NCBI GenBank assembly: GCA_905233325.1
Contig: CAJODU010000123.1
Location: 1-5,187, forward strand
Length of the DNA stretch: 5,187 bases
Reading direction: 5' to 3'
Source of the DNA: an uncultured Selenomonadaceae bacterium
GTDB lineage: Bacteria; Bacillota; Negativicutes; Selenomonadales; Selenomonadaceae
Below the pieces are notes generated by a model. That model searched no databases. It worked only from the letters and a program-made list of their open reading frames with translations, and was not told where the DNA came from. Below are positions 1-4,451 of this stretch, in pieces. The stretch's first letter is position 1, and each line of letters begins with the position of its first letter. The position numbers and the translations under genes were made by a program.

Positions 1-78
1 AAAACTTGAAGAAGGTGCATAAATTACAGCCATACAAGAAACAAATACTACGAACAAATGAAAAAATATTAAACCCAT
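1..78 (-). CDS. Possible start of a small membrane or secreted protein (partial, uncertain)
   Basis: Downstream of the regulator a frame from ATG 78 stays open to the window edge (26 codons). It reads MGLIFFHLFVVFVSCMAVIY and then APSSSF, a hydrophobic segment that would suit a signal anchor. A weak GTGGA lies 7 nt upstream. An alternative frame from ATG 85 is also open and less hydrophobic. The stretch is AT-rich and short, so it may not be coding. Confidence 0.22.
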   Translation of the reverse strand, partial: MGLIFFHLFVVFVSCMAVIYAPSSSF

Positions 79-91
79 TTGACATTCCACG

Positions 92-439
92 TCACACAGT
101 TACAGGCACTGTTGCGGTTAAAGTGTTCAACAAATCATAAACTGTGTTTTGCTTTTCTTCGTCGAGCGATCTATAAGTTTTCAAGATTGCAATTTCTCTT
201 TTGCTCAAGTCGGAACTGCTGTTTATTTGATGTTTCAGGAGTTTCTCCTGCTCTACACCAAAATATTTGCAAATTTTATCAATATTAGCCGCTCTTGGGA
301 CTTTTCGCCCTTTAATCCAATCGTTTACTGTTACAGGGCTGGTGCCTACATAGATTGCCAAATTCTTCTGAGAAGAGCCAGTTTCTTTTAATAGTCTGTT
401 CAAATTTTCGGTAAAAATTTCTTGAAAATTAGATGACAT
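92..439 (-). CDS. XRE-family helix-turn-helix transcriptional regulator (phage repressor-like)
   Basis: The protein has 115 residues, starting at an ATG with AGGTGG 5 nt upstream. Residues 6-65 form a Cro/CI-type HTH_3 domain: an initial helix FTENLNRLLKETG, the HTH pair QKNLAIYVGTSPVTVNDWIKG (residues 24-44), then VPRAANIDKICKYFGV. The C-terminal part (78-108, LSKREIAILKTYRSLDEEKQ) is a helical segment common in small phage and ICE repressors and probably mediates dimerisation. No protease or LexA-like domain is present, so it is not a self-cleaving CI. The base composition is clearly more AT-rich than the tail and DGR genes. It follows its own consensus promoter and likely operator. It may be the lysogeny repressor, or an accessory regulator at the module boundary. 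Confidence 0.87.
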   Translation of the reverse strand: MSSNFQEIFTENLNRLLKETGSSQKNLAIYVGTSPVTVNDWIKGRKVPRAANIDKICKYFGVEQEKLLKHQINSSSDLSKREIAILKTYRSLDEEKQNTVYDLLNTLTATVPVTV

Positions 440-451
440 TTAATCCACCTC

Positions 452-470
452 GTTTATTTTTATTATAAAC
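452..470. promoter_or_regulatory. Candidate operator, 19-bp inverted repeat over the -10 box
   Basis: GTTTAT (452-457) and ATAAAC (465-470) are perfect inverted repeats around a 7-bp AT-rich centre. The palindrome covers the whole -10 box and runs to within 1 bp of the ribosome binding site. This is a suitable size and place for autoregulation by the dimeric XRE protein encoded next. No second copy was noticed elsewhere in the window, and AT-richness makes a chance palindrome possible. Confidence 0.4.
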
Positions 471-491
471 TAAAAGCGAATTATATGTCAA
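462..491 (-). promoter_or_regulatory. Consensus SigA promoter of the XRE regulator gene
   Basis: The -35 box is TTGACA (491-486) and the -10 box is TATAAT (467-462), both exact consensus, separated by 18 bp. The ATG of the regulator lies 22 nt downstream of the -10, leaving a short leader with the AGGTGG ribosome binding site at 450-445. Such a promoter is expected for a lysogenic repressor transcribed from the prophage. Confidence 0.8.
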
Positions 492-502
492 CGATAAAAC
501 CT

Positions 503-524
503 AAAAATTTAAGCATTGCCTTAA
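503..524 (-). terminator. Possible weak intrinsic terminator after xkdX
   Basis: On the coding strand TTAAG (524-520), a 6-nt loop and CTTAA (513-509) form a 5-bp AT-rich stem that begins at the xkdX stop codon, followed by A and five T residues. The stem is weak, so termination would be partial. Its place between the end of the late genes and a fresh promoter makes the call plausible but not firm. Confidence 0.3.
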
Positions 525-661
525 TTATTTTCAACCTCGTTTTGAGGATTGATAATCTCATCAGCCTGTTCTTGCGTTATCCAGCCTTTAGCGACGGCGT
601 TACTGATACCTTCTTGAGTGATTTTGCCGTCAGTGTAAAGTCTTTTCAGTCTCTCAAACAT
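521..661 (-). CDS. xkdX: XkdX family protein
   Basis: This is a short 46-residue gene starting at ATG 661, 3 nt after the upstream stop, with a GGGGGTG ribosome binding site inside the end of that gene. The sequence begins MFERLKRLYTDGKITQEGIS, followed by NAVAKGWITQEQADEIIN. This is the typical layout of XkdX (PBSX-type) proteins: an N-terminal basic helix, a K-I-T-x-E-x-hydrophobic turn, then a G-W-I-T-x-x-Q-A-D-x-I motif. Such proteins are encoded next to tail fibre genes in Firmicutes phages. Their precise function is unknown. The gene ends the late operon visible here. Confidence 0.9.
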   Translation of the reverse strand: MFERLKRLYTDGKITQEGISNAVAKGWITQEQADEIINPQNEVENN

Positions 662-664
662 TGC

Positions 665-958
665 TTACACCCCCAACATCGCGACAACAATATCATCAAT
701 GGCGGCAGAACAATCAGCAATAGCCGCCGCGTTGTTGTCAGTCTCGACGCCGCCGTCAATCTCAATTAAAAGGACGGTATCATCAGCGTCGATACCGTCT
801 CTGCCCTGCAAGTTATATGCCGTGCCTTTGTAGGCAATGCCTTGAGCGTTCTGCCTGTCGGTCTGAATGTAGCAGCCTGTATCTTTTTTCTTAACGTAGC
901 GCGGATTTTCAGTGCTGCCGATTTCAGTGCCGTCTTTCACACTTATAATCTTGTACAT
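665..958 (-). CDS. Small phage tail-region protein of unknown function
   Basis: The frame encodes 97 residues from an ATG with AAAGGA about 9 nt upstream, only 3 nt after the previous gene's stop. The N-terminal part is beta-like (MYKIISVKDGTEIGST, followed by VKKKDTGCYIQT), then QGIAYKGTAYNLQGRDGI and an acidic segment DDTVLLIEIDGG. The C-terminus is Ala-rich and helical (NNAAAIADCSAAIDDIVVAM). It resembles small hypothetical proteins encoded just before XkdX in tail clusters of Firmicutes phages. The function is unknown. It has no transmembrane segment, so it is not a holin. It lies in an operon with the genes on both sides. Confidence 0.8.
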   Translation of the reverse strand: MYKIISVKDGTEIGSTENPRYVKKKDTGCYIQTDRQNAQGIAYKGTAYNLQGRDGIDADDTVLLIEIDGGVETDNNAAAIADCSAAIDDIVVAMLGV

Positions 959-961
959 AGT

Positions 962-1375
962 TCACAATCCTTTCAAGCCGATAAGTCCGGCGATATACTT
1001 TAAATCTTCGATAGGTGCATTAAAAAAATCGTCCGACCAGAGCCACGTGTCAATGTGGTCTTTACGACGATATTTTTGCGTAAGCGTATCATTCCATATT
1101 ACTTGCCAAAAGTCATCGCGTTCTTTCGGCGTGTCGAAGTTTTCAGGAGCAAGAGCCTTGATGATTGTGTGAGACAGCAGCCCTCGCTCAAAGCCCTTGC
1201 CGTCGTAGTTACAGGCAAAGTGTTCGTGAGCGGCAAAACTTCTTGCAACGCAGACAGCCCGCCCCGCATAGTACAGATAGCCGTCCTCGCGAAGTTCCAG
1301 CACCGCGCCGTAGGGAATGTTGAATTGACCGCCGATACCGTTGCGTTTAAACCGCTTGATTGTTACATATTCCAA
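962..1375 (-). CDS. Conserved-type phage protein of unknown function
   Basis: The frame encodes 137 residues from a TTG at 1375, with a GAGGGA site 5 nt upstream inside the end of the RT gene (29-base overlap, suggesting translational coupling). The N-terminus MEYVTIKRFKRNGIGGQFN contains a basic patch. The middle has aromatic and His-rich segments (YYAGRAVCVARSFAAHEHF). The C-terminus WLWSDDFFNAPIEDLKYIAG looks like a compact acidic, aromatic helix. The overall pattern resembles hypothetical proteins found next to tail-fibre and XkdX genes in Firmicutes phages. I see no signal peptide, membrane segment or known catalytic motif. The TTG start is preferred because no in-frame ATG lies nearby and the ribosome binding site fits. 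Whether it serves the DGR or the tail is unknown. Confidence 0.75.
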   Translation of the reverse strand: MEYVTIKRFKRNGIGGQFNIPYGAVLELREDGYLYYAGRAVCVARSFAAHEHFACNYDGKGFERGLLSHTIIKALAPENFDTPKERDDFWQVIWNDTLTQKYRRKDHIDTWLWSDDFFNAPIEDLKYIAGLIGLKGL

Positions 1376-2714
1376 CGCTATCCCTCTCTCTGAAGTTTTC
1401 GATTAATTCACACGAAAAACCAAAAATCGAATAGAAAAGCCGCCGAAGTTTCAAGATATTTTTATGCTCATCGTAGCCCTGCAAATAAGCAAGCATACCG
1501 TTGACACTTGTCCAAACGTCTTCCCAGCTCATCTTATTTGTGCCGACCTTTTTGTAGAGTGCTTTAATCTTGTGGCGGTCTCTCGGCACAGCGGTCTTAT
1601 TCGCTCGTCTCACGATATGGCCGCTGTCGGTTATGATGTACTTTGTCTTGCAATATCTGAAAGGCTTGGTAAGCGGAATGTATCGCGTCTTGTCTTGATT
1701 GAGCTTGAATTTGTTCTGAGTGGCTTGCTTATGGAGAGTTTTAAGCAGTTTGACGTGATCAGAATCAGGCTCAACCAGAAAGTGGTAGTCGTCCATATAA
1801 TGGCCACCGACAAGTCTGCATTGAGCGGCTAAGTAATTGTCCAGCTCCGACGTATAGGCAACCATTTCAGCTTGACTTGGCTCAACGCCTAATGGCATAC
1901 CGACGCCGCTTTTTACGGTTTTGATAACTGCATTACCAAAAGCCTTCAATCCTTCATCAAGAATCAGCCTATCGTGCCGTTCGTAGATGTGGTCGTGATT
2001 GGCACTCGGAAAGAACTTTTTACCGTCAGCAAGAATGATACCACCTTCGCGTCCGTATTTCCTAAAGTGATTGACAAGCTCCTTCGTAAGCATTTTCTGA
2101 CTGAAATGGAATCCCTTGCCCGGTAGGCTTGCACCGTTGTTGTAAATCATACTCGGCAGGTAAAGCGGCAATAGGGCTTTCTGGGTGTAGACTTTTTCGA
2201 CTTGCCTGTCCTGTATTCGTGGAGCGTCAATCGGTCGCGTTTTGCCACGCTCGGACAACATAAAATGCACATAAGAATAGAATTTGTATTTACCGCTTAG
2301 GACGGCTCGGCGACGTACAGCGGTTCCGCTGAATAATCGCAGTTCAAATTGCTGGACGCTTTGTTTCCAACGTACCCCGTTACAACACTTCTTGCCGGCC
2401 TTGTAGAGGTCGTGATAATTGAACACCTCGTCCACGCCGCCGAGTGCCTCAGAGCGGTCTTGACGTATTTTAAAACGCTTGGCTTGACGACGGAATCGTC
2501 TGCCCTTGCGTCTACTCATTCTAATATATTCGCCCTCTGTACCGGCGTCTTTTTGCGTACCGTCCAGCCGGCTTTGTTCACTACAAATGCAATGAGATGA
2601 GGTACTTTTCTCACCATGCACACGCTCAGATTGAGGTGGCGTTCTTGCAGGAACATCAGAGTATGCTCCATTAAAATCAAGCTGGAGCTGGCAGTTTTGG
2701 GCTTTTTCTGCCAC
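1347..2714 (-). CDS. DGR reverse transcriptase
   Basis: This is the RNA-dependent DNA polymerase that copies TR RNA into adenine-mutagenised cDNA for transfer into VR. From a GTG at 2714, 11 nt after a strong AAAGGAG, it has 455 residues. The conserved core begins at residue 66 (ATG 2519, MSRRKGRRFRRQAKRFK, 390 residues), which is the alternative start, though no close ribosome binding site is seen there. The frame is also open to a TTG at 2756. Motifs in the 455-residue numbering are: motif A ILADGKKFF with catalytic D230; motif B with LGVEPSQ ending at Q281 (the GxxxSQ form typical of DGR RTs rather than group II introns); motif C YMDD at 306-309; then LNQDKT and FRYCKTKYI, and a thumb-like C-terminus. 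No endonuclease or maturase domain is visible, consistent with the DGR class. The end overlaps the next gene by 29 bases. Confidence 0.93.
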   Translation of the reverse strand: MAEKAQNCQLQLDFNGAYSDVPARTPPQSERVHGEKSTSSHCICSEQSRLDGTQKDAGTEGEYIRMSRRKGRRFRRQAKRFKIRQDRSEALGGVDEVFNYHDLYKAGKKCCNGVRWKQSVQQFELRLFSGTAVRRRAVLSGKYKFYSYVHFMLSERGKTRPIDAPRIQDRQVEKVYTQKALLPLYLPSMIYNNGASLPGKGFHFSQKMLTKELVNHFRKYGREGGIILADGKKFFPSANHDHIYERHDRLILDEGLKAFGNAVIKTVKSGVGMPLGVEPSQAEMVAYTSELDNYLAAQCRLVGGHYMDDYHFLVEPDSDHVKLLKTLHKQATQNKFKLNQDKTRYIPLTKPFRYCKTKYIITDSGHIVRRANKTAVPRDRHKIKALYKKVGTNKMSWEDVWTSVNGMLAYLQGYDEHKNILKLRRLFYSIFGFSCELIENFRERDSVGICNNQAV

Positions 2715-2926
2715 AGGAAACGTCTCTCCTTTCAAAAGGGTCTTTTCTTCGCTCAACGGCTACTGTATGTGACCCGTATATTTTGAAATCCGGGGCAAGC
2801 GCATTAGAATTGTTCGCGTTGTTATTGTTCGCGCTGCCGTTGGTGTTGACATTGCAGAAGTTGTTGACGTTGTTGTAATAAGGGGAACACTCCCACCACC
2901 ACACAGCAGATTTTACAGAGACGCAC
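2715..2926 (-). ncRNA. Predicted TR-containing RNA template (boundaries unknown)
   Basis: In the BPP-1 paradigm the TR is transcribed as an RNA that runs from the end of avd through TR into the spacer before the RT gene, and the spacer is needed for RT-Avd binding and self-priming. The stretch from the avd stop to the first good RT start here contains TR plus about 66 nt of spacer. If the RT really begins at ATG 2519, the non-coding spacer would be about 260 nt. I see no terminator between avd and RT, so TR RNA is probably made as part of the avd-RT transcript. The ends shown are nominal. Confidence 0.5.
2781..2910 (-). repeat. DGR template repeat (TR)
   Basis: This is the donor copy of the VR, lying in the non-coding gap after avd. 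Read on the coding strand it is rich in AAC codons. Translated in the VR frame it gives Asn at nearly every variable site (for example FCNVNTNGSANNNNANNSNALAP). AAC codons are the DGR hallmark, since substitution of their two adenines reaches many residues but no stop codon. The core 2790-2906 holds 33 coding-strand adenines, and 24 of them differ in the VR. The IMH*-like end is GCGCTTGCCCCGG at about 2804-2790, after which similarity to the VR decays. TR and VR are in the same orientation, as required for retrohoming. Confidence 0.95.
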
Positions 2927-3385
2927 CTAAGATTTTCTTTTGGCAAAGGCTTGTTTATCGTATTTAAGCACACCCGAAAGCAATTTGCCTTCATCGTCAA
3001 TCAAGCAACCGAGATTCTCAGCCATTCTGTCCAATTTCTTAATTGCACCCGATTTATCCTTATTGTCAAATGCTCCTTCGGGGTTTAACATAAGCAAGTC
3101 ATAGATATGTGCCATTTGAACATCTAAAGCACCGAGTGACGCCCTCGCCTCAAGCAGATATTTCTGCCGAAGGTCAAAACGCACTTGGTCGACGGGTTGC
3201 ATAGTATTAGCCATTTCAGCATTTGCTATAATCTCGTGTGCAAGATGAATCGTATCTTGAGCCAGCAAGCGTGAATACCTTGCCGAAAGCCGCGATAAAA
3301 ACCACAAGGTCTCAGTGTAGATTTTATTTGCCGTGTTGACAAATTCAGCTTTGCTTGTTCCGCGACGCACTTTTAATACCGACAT
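2927..3385 (-). CDS. avd: DGR accessory variability determinant (Avd-like four-helix-bundle protein)
   Basis: The protein has 152 residues, starting at an ATG with a strong GAGGGA ribosome binding site 5 nt upstream. The N-terminus contains RRGTSKAEF and residues 50-62 contain HEIIANAEMANTM, both resembling Avd proteins of Firmicutes DGRs. The sequence is almost entirely helix-forming, with predicted helices at about residues 13-33, 36-60, 66-99 and 110-150, and a Lys/Arg-rich tail (AFAKRKS). In BPP-1, Avd is a pentameric, positively charged four-helix bundle that binds the RT and the TR RNA and is required for template-primed mutagenic cDNA synthesis. BPP-1 Avd has about 128 residues, so this one is slightly longer. 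Its position between VR and TR, with TR starting within about 20 nt of its stop, fits that role. It has its own promoter upstream. Confidence 0.88.
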   Translation of the reverse strand: MSVLKVRRGTSKAEFVNTANKIYTETLWFLSRLSARYSRLLAQDTIHLAHEIIANAEMANTMQPVDQVRFDLRQKYLLEARASLGALDVQMAHIYDLLMLNPEGAFDNKDKSGAIKKLDRMAENLGCLIDDEGKLLSGVLKYDKQAFAKRKS

Positions 3386-3417
3386 ACAAGTCCCTCATTC
3401 AAGAAAATCTATGAGTA

Positions 3418-3446
3418 ATTCTATCACTTTTGAGCATTTTGGTCAA
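3418..3446 (-). promoter_or_regulatory. Sigma70/SigA-type promoter for avd-TR-RT
   Basis: The -35 box is TTGACC (3446-3441), followed by a 17-bp spacer and the -10 box TAGAAT (3423-3418). Each hexamer matches consensus at five of six positions with ideal spacing. It lies between the VR hairpin and the avd start, about 33 nt upstream of the avd ATG, so it could drive avd, the TR RNA and the RT independently of the tail operon. Confidence 0.65.
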
Positions 3447-3471
3447 CTTTTCTATTCGAGAATTTGGCACG

Positions 3472-3493
3472 CCCGCCCCCTGTCGGGGTCGGG
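3472..3493 (-). promoter_or_regulatory. GC-rich hairpin/cruciform downstream of VR (probable DGR target-recognition element)
   Basis: On the coding strand the segment reads CCCGACCCC, GACA, GGGGGCGGG. It forms a 9-bp stem with one A-G mismatch and a 4-nt loop, beginning about 31 nt after the target gene stop. No T-tract follows (GCGTGCCAAATTC), so it is not a standard intrinsic terminator. In BPP-1 and related DGRs a GC-rich hairpin/cruciform with a 4-nt loop just downstream of VR makes retrohoming efficient. A comparable element is not visible after the TR. The role is inferred from position and shape; a terminator function for the tail operon cannot be excluded. Confidence 0.65.
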
Positions 3494-3524
3494 ACACTAA
3501 TTAGATTATAGACCGGCTATCGCC

Positions 3525-4451
3525 TTAGGTTTTGAGAGCCGGGGCAAGCGCAAAAGAAAAGCTCGCGTTGCCAGCGCCCGCGCCGCCGCCGGTGTAGACA
3601 GCGCAGAAGGAGTCGACGCCGTTGTAACGAGGGGAACACCCCCACCACCACACAGTAGAGGAAGTATCATTATGCTTGTAACGAATCCTACTGTTACCGT
3701 TCGCATAGTACGCCATTTGTGTATTGTGATTCTGCTCATACTGATTGGCATAACTTCTCGATGAGAATATCTCAGGTTCAGCAAGCAGAGTAATAGCGTC
3801 AACAGTTGCCTTGATGTTCGCGTCAACGTCTGACTTATTACCAACCGCGTCAACCCAACGTGTCCATAATCTCATTACATTGCGAAGGTCGGAAGGAAGA
3901 GCCGCAAGCAAGGTGTTAGCCTTCGGACTGGTAAGCGTAGAAGATGTGGCGTCGTAGCCCACGTTGCTCGTTGACTTGAGCTGGTTGTACATTGACGGTG
4001 CCGTACTCGTTGCACCGAGAATATCATAACGAAGGTCAGAGCCTTTCCAGCCGCCGTAGTTGGTGCCATAATAACCGTCACTGCCTGAACTGGTCGTTTG
4101 CCCTTTGTGGTTCATATTGAAGCAAATGGTGCCGTCGGTTGAAACTGTATTGTATTTGGCGTCAACGAGTGCAACATCTTTACCGCCGGTGAGTGCAGAC
4201 TTAAAGCCACCCCAGATGATATTATTCTCAGCCGTGCCGTTCATCATGTGATTGAAGTCAAGAATGAAGACGCAGAGCTTTTGACTGGATAGCGTGAGCT
4301 GGTCGCCGACCTTGCCACTTAGTGTAATTTCCTTTGCGTCGCCAACGTCCCAATACAAGTCACCTTGACCATTTTTGGAGATGGTAGAAATCTGCGCCCA
4401 AGTGTTTTCGTTGAGTGTAGTAGAATAAGCAGAAACCGTAACCTGCAGCAT
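3525..4451 (-). CDS. DGR-diversified receptor-binding domain: DUF6273-like C-type-lectin-like tail fibre C-terminus
   Basis: This is a 308-residue frame from ATG 4451, preceded by a modest GGGTGG about 8 nt upstream. The frame is also open further up to a TTG at 4502. Residues 13-110 (LNENTWAQIS, YWDVGDAKEITLSGKVGD, FILDFNH) and 225-265 (EPEIFSSRSYANQYEQN, AYYANGNSRIRYKH) follow the DUF6273 pattern seen in phage and surface proteins of gut Firmicutes. The end, VWWWGCSPRYN through FALAPALKT, is the C-type-lectin-type terminus that DGRs rewrite. Residues 265-307 are encoded by the VR. Compared with the TR-encoded peptide, 15 residues in the core differ, mostly Asn in the TR changed to Gly, Ala, Ser, Phe, Asp or Tyr, while the WWW, FC and ALAP scaffold is kept. 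The expected role is binding a host surface receptor at the tail tip, with tropism altered by DGR retrohoming. The domain probably belongs to the same protein as the preceding half, from which it is separated by one base. Confidence 0.85.
   Translation of the reverse strand: MLQVTVSAYSTTLNENTWAQISTISKNGQGDLYWDVGDAKEITLSGKVGDQLTLSSQKLCVFILDFNHMMNGTAENNIIWGGFKSALTGGKDVALVDAKYNTVSTDGTICFNMNHKGQTTSSGSDGYYGTNYGGWKGSDLRYDILGATSTAPSMYNQLKSTSNVGYDATSSTLTSPKANTLLAALPSDLRNVMRLWTRWVDAVGNKSDVDANIKATVDAITLLAEPEIFSSRSYANQYEQNHNTQMAYYANGNSRIRYKHNDTSSTVWWWGCSPRYNGVDSFCAVYTGGGAGAGNASFSFALAPALKT
3530..3659 (-). repeat. DGR variable repeat (VR)
   Basis: This segment aligns without gaps to 2781-2910 at a constant offset of 749. 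In the core (3539-3655 against 2790-2906) I count 25 mismatches. Of these, 24 lie where the template has adenine on the coding strand; the VR base is G at 15, T at 6 and C at 3. The single core exception is 3629 (coding T to C), which with its neighbour turns TAT (Tyr) into CGT (Arg). Two further non-adenine differences lie near the edges (3536 and 3656). The VR ends with the target gene stop (TAA 3527-3525). The shared GCGCTTGCCCCGG near the 3' end is the likely initiation-of-mutagenic-homing (IMH) core. TR and VR diverge just beyond it (GGCTCTCAAAACC here, GGATTTCAAAATA in the TR). Confidence 0.95.

Noticed and set aside
485..769. Plus-strand open frame of 94 codons
   Set aside because: It is antisense to xkdX and its upstream neighbour, both of which have proper ribosome binding sites and recognisable or compact protein sequences.
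1347..2714. Group II intron or retron reverse transcriptase
   Set aside because: There is no maturase or endonuclease domain and no intron RNA or msr/msd arrangement. The GxxxSQ motif and the neighbouring avd, TR and VR specify a DGR.
2677..3000. Minus-strand open frame running through avd's end and the TR (107 codons) that translates the TR as an Asn-rich peptide
   Set aside because: It is open because the TR mirrors a coding VR. Its flanks run out of frame through avd and the RT leader, and no start signal fits. It is useful only for reading the TR in the VR frame.
3472..3493. Rho-independent terminator of the tail operon
   Set aside because: The stem is strong but is not followed by a T-run on the transcribed strand, so the DGR hairpin explanation is preferred, though not proven.
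3506..3853. Minus-strand open frame of 115 codons overlapping the target gene's end
   Set aside because: It is a shadow frame of the DUF6273-like domain, Leu/Arg/Thr-rich, without a ribosome binding site or family resemblance.
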